Shown: positions 16,828 through 25,074, counted from the first letter of the stretch. The stretch is DNA of 64,000 nt from Rhizobiaceae bacterium (GCA_905339215.1 CAJPFN010000001.1:45859-109858), one strand, 5' to 3'. The notes: generated by a model not told the origin, from the letters alone. Made by a program: numbers and translations.

Positions 16828-17457
16828 TCATTCGCGTCGCGCGGACCAAGGCGATTTGCCGGCAGAGTTCCTTTGCCCTTTTGCCTGGAAGCGGCCAGAG
16901 AAGGTTCGACCCCGGTCCGGTTCCCTCAGCCAAACCGGATGCCCTGTGGATAAGTTCGCACTTTGCGCGTCCATTGCCGCAGCGGATACGATTGTTTCCG
17001 AAAGCAAATCAAATGGTTGCCTGAAGACGGCGTGAACCTCGCCGCGATCCCATTCGCAGTTCGACAGCACCAGATTCAGCATTCAGCAGTCGCTTCTTCT
17101 CGTGCGCGGGCTGTTTCACAAACAACCGGCTGGCGTTGCGCGCGAGTTCCAACAGGCGGATGCCGTCCTCCATATATGATTCCTCGGCGCTGCCGTGGCG
17201 CTCAATCTCGCGAAGCAGCCGCGTTTGCTCGGTTCGCCACTGTGCCAACATCCGGTCGTAGAAGGCGTTGTCGATGCGGCCATCGAGCTTATCGAGATAC
17301 ATCGCGTGCAATCGATCCTCCAACCGCTTGTGCTCGACCTGGCATCGGTGAATGGCCTGCTCATGCTCCCGGCGCTCATCGGCATGGCTGGCCTTGAGGG
17401 CCGCCTTAACCCACTCCAGTATCTCTTCATCGAAGTGCAACCGGTCAAGCAGGTTGG
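16828..17457 (-). pseudogene. Serine recombinase, C-terminal remnant with frameshift
   Basis: Two reading frames together spell the C-terminal part of a large serine recombinase. In the first frame (17009-17457) LDRLHFDEEILEWVKAAL begins a helical coiled region with LEDRLHAMYLDKLDGRI. In the second (16828-17082) LNLVLSNCEWDRGEVHAVF is followed by RQPFDLLSET, the usual family ending. The switch falls at a 7-bp tandem duplication (17075-17088). The catalytic N-terminal resolvase domain and the zinc ribbon are absent: the gene is cut at about 17458, where phnK sequence starts. It is the scar of an integrative element that disrupted the phosphonate cluster. Confidence 0.8.
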
Positions 17458-17460
17458 CGA

Positions 17461-17616
17461 ATGGTCGTCACGCATGATCTGGGCGTGGTGCGCCACCTGA
17501 CCACCCGCACCATCGTCATGAAATACTGCCGCATCATCGAATCCGGGCTGACCGACCAGATCTTGGAGGATCCGCAGGCGGCCTACACGCAACAACTTGT
17601 CTCCAGCGCCTTGTGA
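17461..17616 (+). pseudogene. phnK: C-P lyase ABC protein PhnK, C-terminal fragment
   Basis: The last 51 codons of phnK, an ATPase of the carbon-phosphorus lyase complex. VVTHDLGVVRHLTTRTIVMK contains the ABC H-loop, followed by IIESGLTDQILEDPQAAYTQ, the family ending. Walker A, the signature motif and Walker B are missing, since the sequence is replaced at about 17458 by the recombinase remnant. The ATG at 17461 is an internal Met, not a real start. The stop overlaps the beginning of the phnL region, as in intact phn operons. Confidence 0.85.
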
Positions 17617-17624
17617 GGGATGCC

Positions 17625-18329
17625 ATGACCGATATTCTTTCAGTGCGCGATCTGGGCAAGGGGTTCTACATCCACGACCGTGCGAAACATGTGCCCGCCG
17701 CGATGGGCATTTCCTTCGACCTCAAGCCGGGGCAACTGGCGGCCCTTGTGGGGCCGTCGGCGGCGGGGAAATCCTCTCTGCTCAAGGCGATCTATCGCAC
17801 CTATGTGCCATCCTCAGGGCAGGTGCTCTATCGCACGGCCTCGGGCGATCTGGTCGATCTGGCGACCGCACCCGAGACGCAGATAACCGACCTGCGCCGC
17901 GCCGAAATCGGCTTTGTCACGCAATTCCTGCACTGCCTGCCGCGGCTGTCCACGCTGGATGTGGTGGCGCGGCCCCTGCTGCAACAGGACGTGGATCGCG
18001 ACGCCGCTCACGACAAGGCCGCCAGGATGCTGGCCGCGTTCGCCATCCCCGAACAGCTCTGGGACGCCACGCCCGCCACCTTTTCCGGCGGCGAGCGGCA
18101 GCGCGTGAACATCGCGCGCAGCTTTACCCAGGGCGGGCGCTTGATGCTGCTTGATGAACCTACTGCCAGCCTTGATCCCGTCGCGCGCGAAAACGTCTGC
18201 GCCATGATCGAGGCCGCCAAGGCCGAGGGCGCGGCAATGGTGGGCATCTTTCACGACATGGCGCTGGTCGAACGACTGGCCGATGTGAAGATCACGGTGC
18301 AGCGCCAGGCCTTCGAGGATGCCGCATGA
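17625..18329 (+). CDS. phnL: C-P lyase accessory ABC ATPase PhnL
   Basis: A 234-residue ABC ATPase required, with the PhnGHIJK core, for phosphonate breakdown; it stacks on PhnK and supports formation of the 1-triphosphate intermediate. Walker A is GPSAAGKSS, the signature FSGGERQRVNIAR and Walker B LMLLDEP, with the H-loop at GIFHD. It appears full length and undamaged. The ATG at 17625 has GAGGGA 5 nt upstream; a GTG at 17613 is also open. Its partners phnK, phnM and phnP are broken and no phnGHIJ is visible, so it is probably functionally orphaned. The stop overlaps the phnM start (ATGA). Confidence 0.88.
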   Translation: MTDILSVRDLGKGFYIHDRAKHVPAAMGISFDLKPGQLAALVGPSAAGKSSLLKAIYRTYVPSSGQVLYRTASGDLVDLATAPETQITDLRRAEIGFVTQFLHCLPRLSTLDVVARPLLQQDVDRDAAHDKAARMLAAFAIPEQLWDATPATFSGGERQRVNIARSFTQGGRLMLLDEPTASLDPVARENVCAMIEAAKAEGAAMVGIFHDMALVERLADVKITVQRQAFEDAA

Positions 18330-18862
18330 GATTGTATCTGGAAAATGCCCGCATCGTCACGCCTGAGGGCGTGCATCAAGGCAGCCTGACCATTCAGGAC
18401 GGGCGCATCGCGGCTCTGGACGGGGACGCGCCCAAGGGTGCCACGCGCATCGACCTGGGCGACGACCTGCTCTTGCCCGGCCTCATCGACCTGCACGGCG
18501 ACGCGATCGAAAAGGAGGTGGAACCGCGCCCCAACGCCTTCTTCCCGCTGCCCGTGGCGTTCGACGCCATCGACCGGCGCATGGCGGCGGCGGGTGTCAC
18601 CACCGCGTTCCACGGGATCAGCTTTGCCGAGGGAGAGTTGGGCGTGCGCGACGTGGCGTTCGCCGAGACACTCGCCCGCGCGCTGAACGGATTTGCGGGG
18701 GCGGTCGATCACCGCGTCCATATCCGCTATGAGCTGACCGATGCGGCCTCCGAGGCGCGGGTGACGCGGCTGATCGACGAGGGAGTGGCAAACCTGCTGT
18801 CCTTCATGGACCACACCCCCGGACAGGGGCAGTTCAAGGATGCCGCCGCCTACGGGGCGTAG
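18326..18862 (+). pseudogene. phnM: PhnM, N-terminal half only
   Basis: The first 178 residues of the amidohydrolase-fold phosphonate enzyme that removes diphosphate from ribose 1-methylphosphonate 5-triphosphate. It shows the N-terminal strand MRLYLENARIVTPEGV, the metal-binding LPGLIDLHGDAIEKE and the ending FMDHTPGQGQFKD. Full proteins have about 380 residues with further metal-binding His and Asp; here a TAG follows at AAYGA and the sequence passes straight into phnP-like sequence in the same frame. A deletion between phnM and phnP best explains this. The product cannot be active. Confidence 0.85.
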
Positions 18863-19065
18863 GCGGCCCCGGTGCATGGGTGCGACTGCGTGGCCTGCGA
18901 AGCTGCGCGCGCCGACCCATCGCGCGCCCGCGCCCCGGCCTCGGCCCTGCTGGAGGTGGAGGGACTGCGCCTACCGATCGACGCGGGCCGCACCGATCTC
19001 GTCGAGCGGTTTTCCCCGGTAGCCTCGACGGCATCCCGCTCACGCATTTTCACGCCGATCATTGC
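18863..19065 (+). pseudogene. phnP: PhnP-like metallo-beta-lactamase fragment, frameshifted
   Basis: After the phnM' stop the same frame continues with VHGCDCVACEAARADP and LLEVEGLRLPIDAGRTD, which resembles the early part of PhnP, the phosphoribosyl cyclic phosphodiesterase that finishes the C-P lyase pathway. Near 19015 homology moves to the next frame, where SLDGIPLTHFHADHC supplies the beta-lactamase-fold HxHxDH motif. Beyond about 19065 it is lost. This is an internal fragment with a frameshift, not expressed as an enzyme. Confidence 0.7.
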
Positions 19066-19885
19066 CATTTGGCGCGGAAATGGGAGTGTGCTCAGACACA
19101 AGGCCAAAGCGATCAAAGTGCTATGGCGAAAACGTAGTGCTCATCACTATCGGTCGCGGCCCGCCGTGTCGGGAGAGATTCGAACTCCGCGACTGGATGC
19201 CAAATGCGAAACGCCGTCTCCGCCCTGTATTGGCGGTCCTCTCCGCTACCATCAACGCAACATCAAGCGTGCATTCGTTATCGTTTTGCGGCAACGACAA
19301 GCACGCGTATTTCCGCTGGAGGTGATAGGCAGAAAGTTCGAAAAGCTTCCAAGAACCCCAGCCATCGCGCCTTGGGAAACGAGTGCGTGGTCGTCAGCGG
19401 CTCGGAAGCGAACGCCCTTCTCGGCCGTTTCGACGGAACCGCCCTGCTCCGCCTCAACCTGATCGGTGGAACGTGCGGGCGGCGCTACATCCACTTCCGC
19501 CGGAGCGTCGGCTAGATGAACACCTATTCCCCCTCGAACCAACCAGTCCGGTAGGCCCAAAAGACATCGTTAAACGCCTTGGGGCGCGGATTGCCATACC
19601 ATTTGGTGACTATGCGATAGACCTTGCCGAACAGCTCGGTCCCATGCGCAGATTGTCACAATTGTCGAACAGCTCTTAGCCGATCTGCGAAGGATCGGTG
19701 ATTCCGAGCCCAGTCGGATAGTGAGTCAGGCCGACACGGACGGTTGCCTAACTAACCAACCCACTCGCGCGTTGTCGCAATGGCCCGCTCGACGGTCGCG
19801 CGCTTATAGGCTAAGGTCTCCAGATTCCTTCGGGGCAATAGGCTTGCCGACGATGTGGGTAGTTGGAAGCCGGGGTGGGCGGGAT
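19066..19885. other. Decayed spacer, no intact gene
   Basis: About 820 nt with no intact gene that I can support. On the minus strand two short coding-like tails are visible: 19524-19655 reads LFGKVYRIVTKWYGNPRPKA before a TAG, and 19752-19830 reads LETLAYKRATVERAIATTRE before its stop. Neither has a start or a family I recognise, so they look like ends of deleted genes. A tRNA T-arm-like segment near 19170-19190 is not part of a foldable tRNA. The stretch is consistent with deletion scars between the phosphonate remnant and the NnrS cluster. Confidence 0.5.
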
Positions 19886-21106
19886 CTACCGCCGGGTCGG
19901 CTCCGCGCCCGAAGGGCGGGGCGCCGCGGATTTCGGCTGCGTGAGGATCGGCCAGTAGATCGCCGCGAAACCGCCAAAGGCAAGGATCCATGCTGCCGCG
20001 GCGAGGTGAAGAAGCCAGTCCTGACCGACCAGAACGCCCGCGGCGAACCGTGCGGCGACCGACAGGATCAGTGCCAGATAAAGCGCCACGACGGAGCGGG
20101 TGGCGTGCAGCGATCGCCCGGCATGGCCAAGGCTCGCGCGGGTCATGATCGCCAGCGTCATCAGCCCGACCGCACCCGCCATCCACAGGTGCTGCGCGGC
20201 CGGAGCCAGCCCCGGCAGCATAACCCCCGCCGCCACCGCCAGAAACCCCAGCGGCACGAAAGCGTAGCCCGCGTGCAGCACCCAGACCAGCGCCTCGGCG
20301 CCAGTCTGAATGCCTTGCCAGCGGGCGAGCCGCCATAGATGGACAAGCGCTGCCAGACCACAGACAACCGCCGTCGCCGATTGATCCGGCCAGAATACCC
20401 ACACCGTCAGCGCGACGAGCGTCAGCGCCAGAACCAACACATCCGCCCTGCCGAACGGCATCGGCAGCCGCGTCGCGCGGCGCTGTGCCAGCCAGTTGCG
20501 GGTGAAGCTGGGCACGACGCGCCCGCCGATCAGCGAGATCAGCATGATCGCCGCCGCAAGACCTGTCCGAAGCCCGACACCGCGCCCCGGAAAATCGCCC
20601 TGCGCCGCTTCCAGATTAAAGGCGGCATTGGCCGCGATCCGGCCGACCAGCAGCACCAGCACCGGCAAGTTGCGCCAGTTGCGCCCCGCGACGATCTCGC
20701 GCGCCAGAAAGACGGCAAGCGCCAGCGGCAGCGCCAGATCGGCCAATGCGACGACCAGCCACGGCAGGAGCGCCGACACCGCCACCGCAACCCGGCCCAG
20801 CCCCCAGAGCAGCGCAAGCCCCAGCAACGGCCAGCCGCTGATGGGCAGGCTGCCGGTCCAGTTCGGCACCGCCGTCAGCAAAAACCCGGCCATCACCGCG
20901 CCGAGATAGCCGAACAGCATCTCATGCGCGTGCCAGGAGACGGGATCGAACGCGGTGGGCAGCACGTCCCGCCCGGCCAGCATCGCGACCCAGAGCACCA
21001 TCGCCAGCGCCGCCCAGATGGCACCCGCCAGGAAGAACGGCCGGAAGCCGAAAGTCAGGATCGCAGGGCCGTTCCAGGCCCGTATCCGTTTGGCCGATAT
21101 GGTCAT
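19886..21106 (-). CDS. nnrS: NnrS family membrane protein
   Basis: A 406-residue integral membrane protein with about 12 hydrophobic helices and the family-typical openings FGFRPFFLAGAIWA, SWHAHEMLFGYLGAVMAGFL and GRVVPSFTRNWL. NnrS proteins contain heme and copper and protect against nitrosative stress; the gene often sits in NO/nitrite-responsive regulons. The start at 21106 has GGGAGG 8 nt upstream and overlaps the cyclo-ligase stop (ATGA); an ATG at 21121 lacks a ribosome site. It is the last gene of a minus-strand unit whose first gene (globin-RIC) has an NsrR-type operator, so NO-controlled expression is likely. Confidence 0.9.
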   Translation of the reverse strand: MTISAKRIRAWNGPAILTFGFRPFFLAGAIWAALAMVLWVAMLAGRDVLPTAFDPVSWHAHEMLFGYLGAVMAGFLLTAVPNWTGSLPISGWPLLGLALLWGLGRVAVAVSALLPWLVVALADLALPLALAVFLAREIVAGRNWRNLPVLVLLVGRIAANAAFNLEAAQGDFPGRGVGLRTGLAAAIMLISLIGGRVVPSFTRNWLAQRRATRLPMPFGRADVLVLALTLVALTVWVFWPDQSATAVVCGLAALVHLWRLARWQGIQTGAEALVWVLHAGYAFVPLGFLAVAAGVMLPGLAPAAQHLWMAGAVGLMTLAIMTRASLGHAGRSLHATRSVVALYLALILSVAARFAAGVLVGQDWLLHLAAAAWILAFGGFAAIYWPILTQPKSAAPRPSGAEPTRR

Positions 21107-21807
21107 GGCTGCGCCTCCCATTGCGGCCCTTCCTCGGTCACGATCGCGTCCATCGCGATGTCGTGGGGTTGGGGAAAGATCGTCGCCAGCCGCGCGGCCT
21201 GGCGCCCGACGCCGATCACGAAGGGGCGCGGGCGGGTGGCGGCCAGGGTGCGGTCGAAATACCCCCCGCCATAGCCAAGCCGATAACCCGCGCTATCCCA
21301 GCCCACCAGCGGCGAGAGCATGATGTCAGGGACAAGGCGCGGCGCATCGGCCGACGGCACCAGGACGTTCCAGTGGCCGCGCTCCATCGCTGCCCCCGGC
21401 GTCCAGGCGCGGAACACCAGCGGCGCGGCGCGGGTTTCTACCACCGGAAGCGCCACGCGCGCGCCTTTCGCATCCAGCGCAGCCATCCAGAAGCGCAGGT
21501 CGAACTCGGCCTTGATCGGCCAGTAGCACGAGACGATGCGTCCGGTCAGATCGGTGAAACGCTGCTCCAACAGGGTATCGAGCGCCCCGGCAATGGCCCG
21601 CGCGACAGCCTCGCGCGTCGCCACCGGCAGTGCCGCGCGCTCGGCCAGAAGCCGGGCACGCTCGGCCTTGCGCCAGCGCGCCACATCGGCGGCCTGTTGC
21701 GGATCGACGCCGAGCGGGTCGAAATATGTTGGGTCGATCTCATGCGCGAGGCATGGTGGCGAGGCATAGCTGCCGGTCCCGCCCGTCTTGCGGACCGGGT
21801 CCGTCAT
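21103..21807 (-). CDS. 5-formyltetrahydrofolate cyclo-ligase family protein
   Basis: A 234-residue protein of the MTHFS family, which converts 5-formyl-THF to 5,10-methenyl-THF with ATP. The signature GYGGGYFDRTLA is present near the C terminus, preceded by MLSPLVGWDSAGYRLG. The N-terminal 35 residues (MTDPVRKTGGTGSYASPPCL) are an extension compared with short bacterial enzymes. It overlaps the nitronate monooxygenase gene upstream and nnrS downstream by 4 nt each. The metabolic reason for its place in an NO-stress unit is not evident; folate damage repair under nitrosative stress is a guess. Confidence 0.88.
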   Translation of the reverse strand: MTDPVRKTGGTGSYASPPCLAHEIDPTYFDPLGVDPQQAADVARWRKAERARLLAERAALPVATREAVARAIAGALDTLLEQRFTDLTGRIVSCYWPIKAEFDLRFWMAALDAKGARVALPVVETRAAPLVFRAWTPGAAMERGHWNVLVPSADAPRLVPDIMLSPLVGWDSAGYRLGYGGGYFDRTLAATRPRPFVIGVGRQAARLATIFPQPHDIAMDAIVTEEGPQWEAQP

Positions 21808-22850
21808 GATTGCCCTCCCTGCGGCGTCAGATGATCGGTCAAACGGTCGATGTGGCTCGCCGCGTCTTCCATGATTTGCCGGATGCGATCGGCGGCAGGT
21901 ATGACATCGTCGATGGCGCCGGCGCTCTGCCCGGCAAAAAGCGCCATCGCCTCCAGATCGCCGGTGGTGTTGCGCAGCGGCGAGTCGGTGCTGAAGCGCA
22001 GCCGCGGCTGGTCGTCCTCATGAGCGATGACCTCGCGCGGCAGGCGTTCCGGGTCGTGGCCGAGAAGGTTGGGCCCGAGTTCTTCGGTGACGCTGTTGGC
22101 GATCACCCGCACCGCCGCATGGGCCGGCCAGTTCAGCACGAAGATGTCGGTCAGCACGGTGTCGCCGGCGCGGGCCGCGACCACGCGCTGCTTGTGATAG
22201 TCATGCGCGAAGGATTCGGCTGTCGCCAGAAAGGCGGTGCCGCACTGGATCCCCTGCGCGCCCATCGTCAGCGCCGCGGCCAGCCCCGCCCCGCTGGCGA
22301 TGCCGCCCGAGGCGACCACCGGCACCTGCGCGGCCCGCAGGATCTGTTCCAGCAGCACAAAAGTGCCGAGGCGGCCATGGACATGCCCGCCCGCCTCGAC
22401 GCCCTGCGCGATCAGCACGTCGGCGCCGGCGGCCTCGGCCGCGCGCGCGGCCTCAAGGCTGCCGACCTGATGCAGAACCTTGCAGCCGGCCGATTTCACC
22501 CGCCGCACCACCTCCGGCATCACATCCCAGAAGAACGAGAAATCCTGCACTCCGAGGTCGAGGCAGCGACCGATCTGCCGGTCGAGCAGACCCGCCTCGG
22601 TCGCCGCCGGGATCAGGTTCACCGCGAAGGGCCGGTCGGTCGCCGACCGCAGCGCCGTCACCTCGCGCGCGATCAGATCGGGGTCTTCGCGCACCATGCC
22701 AAGCGTGGCGTAAGCGCCGGTATTGGCCACCGCCGCCGCCAGTTCCCAGCGCGAAACTCCGCCCATGCCGGCCACCAGGATCGGCACGTTGCAGCCGAGC
22801 AGGTCGCAGAGCGGGGTGTGTAGAGGCCCCTCATGAAGATGATCGATCAT
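21804..22850 (-). CDS. Nitronate monooxygenase-like FMN enzyme (NPD family)
   Basis: A 348-residue TIM-barrel flavoprotein of the 2-nitropropane dioxygenase / nitronate monooxygenase family, which oxidises alkyl nitronates to carbonyls and nitrite; members also include FMN-dependent enoyl reductases. Visible FMN-binding features are PILVAGMGGVSRWELAAAVAN at the N terminus, AQGVEAGGHVHG with the usual catalytic-region His, VVASGGIASG and MGAQGIQCGTAFLA. The start MIDHLHEG at 22850 overlaps the DUF488 gene by 20 nt; a longer upstream frame reads as noise. Its place with NnrS, globin and RIC suits a reactive nitrogen defence role. Confidence 0.85.
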   Translation of the reverse strand: MIDHLHEGPLHTPLCDLLGCNVPILVAGMGGVSRWELAAAVANTGAYATLGMVREDPDLIAREVTALRSATDRPFAVNLIPAATEAGLLDRQIGRCLDLGVQDFSFFWDVMPEVVRRVKSAGCKVLHQVGSLEAARAAEAAGADVLIAQGVEAGGHVHGRLGTFVLLEQILRAAQVPVVASGGIASGAGLAAALTMGAQGIQCGTAFLATAESFAHDYHKQRVVAARAGDTVLTDIFVLNWPAHAAVRVIANSVTEELGPNLLGHDPERLPREVIAHEDDQPRLRFSTDSPLRNTTGDLEAMALFAGQSAGAIDDVIPAADRIRQIMEDAASHIDRLTDHLTPQGGQS

Positions 22851-23253
22851 AGCCCTTGACCCCCTGCGCAAGTCGATGGCGAAGACACTCTTGCAACACC
22901 GCGGCGTTATTTTTTTCCTCGTCCTTCGAGGCGTAGAGCAGCGTGACGAAGCCGTCTTGCGCATATGCGGCGAGTTCGCCAACCAGATCGTCTTTCGTGG
23001 CCAGTTCCCGCAGGTATCGTTCCCTGAATTCGTCAAAACGGTCGGGGTTGTCGTGAAACCAGTGGCGCAGATCGCCGCTCGGCGCGATGTCCGTTGCCCA
23101 GGTTTCCAGCCTTGCCCGGTCCTTCGACACGCCGCGCGGCCACAGGCGATCGACCAGGATCCGCTCGCCGTCAGAGACACGCGCGGTCCGGTAGATCCGC
23201 TTGATGCGGATGCGCTCGGCGGGATCGTCGGGGACAGACGGTCTCGGCGGCAT
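22831..23253 (-). CDS. DUF488 family protein
   Basis: A 140-residue protein with the DUF488 (YeaO-like) hallmarks: RIYRTARVSDGERILVDRLW followed by PRGVSK, LRHWFHDNPDRFDEFRERY and VTLLYASKDEEKNNA. The family function is unknown; members are small soluble proteins often found with stress genes. The start ATG at 23253 overlaps the 3' end of the AhpD-like gene by 83 nt, unusually long; a GTG at PSVPDD, slightly downstream, would shorten it. It overlaps the next gene by 20 nt, so the whole unit appears to be co-transcribed and coupled. Confidence 0.8.
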   Translation of the reverse strand: MPPRPSVPDDPAERIRIKRIYRTARVSDGERILVDRLWPRGVSKDRARLETWATDIAPSGDLRHWFHDNPDRFDEFRERYLRELATKDDLVGELAAYAQDGFVTLLYASKDEEKNNAAVLQECLRHRLAQGVKGYDRSSS

Positions 23254-23596
23254 CAGGCACCATCGGGGCGGGATCGTCGAGAAGCTCCAGCGCCTTGACC
23301 GAATGGGCAAAGGCCGCGCCGGCGCGCATCTCGGCCGCGACCCAGATCGCCTCCATGATCTGCCCGCTCGAGGCGCCGGCGCGGCGGGCGGCCTTTACAT
23401 GGCCCTCGATGCACCAGGGGCATTGGGTGACATGCGCGGCCGCCACGGCGATCAATTGCTTGGTGCGGACATCCAGCGCGCCCTCGGCGAACACCGCCTT
23501 GGAAAACGCCTGAAACGTCGCGTCGGCGTCCGGCGTCAGCGCGCGGCGGCGTTTGGCATGGGCGCGTGTGGCCTTGGGCAGGCGAAGATCGGACAT
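23171..23596 (-). CDS. AhpD-like / carboxymuconolactone decarboxylase family protein
   Basis: A 141-residue helical protein of the CMD/AhpD family. The redox pair with downstream His is present as CPWCIEGHVKAARRAG, preceded by DVRTKQLIAVAAAHVTQ and followed by EIMEAIWVAAEMRAG-like sequence, typical of alkylhydroperoxidase D-type peroxidases. The last 25 residues are rich in Arg and Pro and overlap the DUF488 start, so the true stop may reflect a small frame change. The start at 23596 (MSDLRLPK) was taken over an upstream Met because it begins the family match. It probably detoxifies peroxides or peroxynitrite (inference). Confidence 0.82.
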   Translation of the reverse strand: MSDLRLPKATRAHAKRRRALTPDADATFQAFSKAVFAEGALDVRTKQLIAVAAAHVTQCPWCIEGHVKAARRAGASSGQIMEAIWVAAEMRAGAAFAHSVKALELLDDPAPMVPDAAETVCPRRSRRAHPHQADLPDRACL

Positions 23597-23600
23597 CGGT

Positions 23601-24563
23601 TCACCGCCCCGGTGCGGGTTCGAATTGCGGGAAGAGCACGTCGTTTTCCAGCGCGACATGCGCTTCGAGATCGTCGATGAAAGCCTCCAGACCTTCGTAG
23701 AGCGCGGTCCATTTGCGGCAGGCGCCTTCGGGCAGCGTCAGGTCTGCGGTCAGCACGCGGATGCGGGCCACCTCGGCGCCGTGGTCGTCGTGATCGGCGC
23801 GCATGACCGCGATTGGGTTTTCGATCCCCGGCATGCCGCCCCGGCGGATCGCAGGAAAGAGGATCAGTTCCTCCTTTTTCATGTGCACTTCCAACTCGCC
23901 GATCAAGCGCTGAAGCAGCGCGGAAAGGCCCGCGGGCACGGCGGGCATATCGGCGTGAACCTGTTCGACCTTGGCGGCCAGCGCCGCGAGGTCAGGCAGC
24001 TGTTCGCGGTGGCGCGCATGATAACGCGACTCGATGTAGGCGGTGATCTCGGCCGGGTCGGTCGGGGGAACGGTCTGGGACATGGTGGTCTCCTTGCTGG
24101 CAGGGTCAAATCGGGGGGCAGCGCCGATGCGACCGCGCGCCGCGTCCTCGATGGCGAAGTTGAGCGAGCGCGCGATGCGCTCGGCGCGCAGGATCACATG
24201 GGCGGCGCCCGCGGGCGGGCAGGTCTCGTGCGCGGTCTCGCGGAACAGCGCCAACCAGCGTTCGAAATGCGCCCAGCCGACCGGCAGGGCCGCATGTTTC
24301 ACCCCCGGCGCGCCGTGATAGCGCCCGGTCATCAGCGCGACCGAGGACCAGAAATCGACCATCTTGGCCAGATGGGCGCCCCAGTCCGCGATGCGCTCGG
24401 CAAAGATCGGGCCGAGCACGGCATCGGCGCGCACCTTGTCGTAGAAACGGTGGACCAGCGCCGTGAGCCGATCCTCGTCGAGGCCGGTTTCAGCCATGAT
24501 CCCGGCGGTCAGCGCCGGCCGGGCCGAGCGGGTAGGCGGAAGCGGAGGGGCACCTTCTGGCAT
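23601..24563 (-). CDS. Group III truncated hemoglobin fused to RIC-type di-iron repair protein
   Basis: A 320-residue open frame with two parts. Residues about 20-150 are a truncated globin (LVHRFYDKVRADAVLGPIFA, GRYHG, and HFERWLALF with the proximal His). Residues 161-320 are a hemerythrin-like RIC/YtfE/DnrN domain (ELEVHMKKEELILFP, DHDDHGAE, HVALENDVLFP), which repairs NO-damaged Fe-S clusters. No stop separates them. However, a perfect AAGGAG lies just before an ATG at 24083, so the 160-residue RIC part can also be made separately. The start at 24563 is the best Met; the gene reads divergently from nsrR across an NsrR-type palindrome. Confidence 0.85.
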   Translation of the reverse strand: MPEGAPPLPPTRSARPALTAGIMAETGLDEDRLTALVHRFYDKVRADAVLGPIFAERIADWGAHLAKMVDFWSSVALMTGRYHGAPGVKHAALPVGWAHFERWLALFRETAHETCPPAGAAHVILRAERIARSLNFAIEDAARGRIGAAPRFDPASKETTMSQTVPPTDPAEITAYIESRYHARHREQLPDLAALAAKVEQVHADMPAVPAGLSALLQRLIGELEVHMKKEELILFPAIRRGGMPGIENPIAVMRADHDDHGAEVARIRVLTADLTLPEGACRKWTALYEGLEAFIDDLEAHVALENDVLFPQFEPAPGR

Positions 24564-24612
24564 GGCGGAATCCGGCTGTTCGGGGTTGAGTTCCAGCTTA
24601 AACCTGGTAATA

Positions 24613-24627
24613 GGTATTGTAAATACC
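24613..24627. promoter_or_regulatory. NsrR-type operator palindrome
   Basis: GGTATT-GTA-AATACC is a perfect 6+3+6 inverted repeat between the divergent globin-RIC gene (start 24563) and nsrR (start 24652). It resembles half-sites of known NsrR operators, built around ATGTATTT/AAATACAT. It probably represses both directions until NO damages the NsrR cluster. Confidence 0.7.
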
Positions 24628-24651
24628 GATTGAATGGGAACCGCGGCGGAG

Positions 24652-25074
24652 ATGCGTCTCACGTCCTTCACCGATTACGGCCTCAGGATGCTCATGCGCA
24701 TGGCCAGCGCGCCTGATCGCGCCTTTTCGACGGCCGAGCTGGCCGAGGAATTCGGCCTGTCGCGGAACCATCTGAGCAAAATCATGCAAAGACTGGCGCA
24801 GGGCGGTCTTGTCACCACGCGGCGCGGCGGCGGCGGCGGCGCGGTTCTGGCGAGACCGGCGCGGGAGATACGGTTGGGGGCGGTGATCCGCCTGCTGGAA
24901 GAGGGTCAGGCGCTGGTCGAATGTTTCGGGCCCAATGGCGGCGATTGCTCGATCACCGGTTGTTGCCGGCTGAAGGCCCGGCTGCGCAGCGCCGAGGGCG
25001 CATTCCTTGCCGATCTCGACCGCACGACGCTTGCTGAGATTGCCCTATCCGAACCGCAAGGAGTTTCGGCATGA
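24652..25074 (+). CDS. nsrR: Rrf2-family NO sensor NsrR
   Basis: A 140-residue winged-helix repressor. MRLTSFTDYGLRMLMRMA is the family N terminus, LAEEFGLSRNHLSKIMQ the recognition helix and RGGGGGAVLA the wing. The Fe-S ligands lie in ECFGPNGGDCSITGCCRLK, with the three-Cys spacing of NsrR rather than IscR. NO reacts with the cluster and lifts repression. The start at 24652 follows a GGCGGAG sequence; an ATG at 24634 is less likely. It overlaps ccoN by 4 nt, an unusual arrangement that puts the NO sensor in the same transcript as the cbb3 oxidase. Confidence 0.92.
   Translation: MRLTSFTDYGLRMLMRMASAPDRAFSTAELAEEFGLSRNHLSKIMQRLAQGGLVTTRRGGGGGAVLARPAREIRLGAVIRLLEEGQALVECFGPNGGDCSITGCCRLKARLRSAEGAFLADLDRTTLAEIALSEPQGVSA

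Noticed and set aside
16945..16953. DnaA-box-like TGTGGATAA
   Set aside because: A single site with no cluster, no AT-rich unwinding region and no replication gene nearby.
19150..19200. tRNA T-arm-like sequence (GATTCGAAC type) on the minus strand
   Set aside because: No matching acceptor stem, D-arm or anticodon arm could be folded around it; at most a tRNA remnant.
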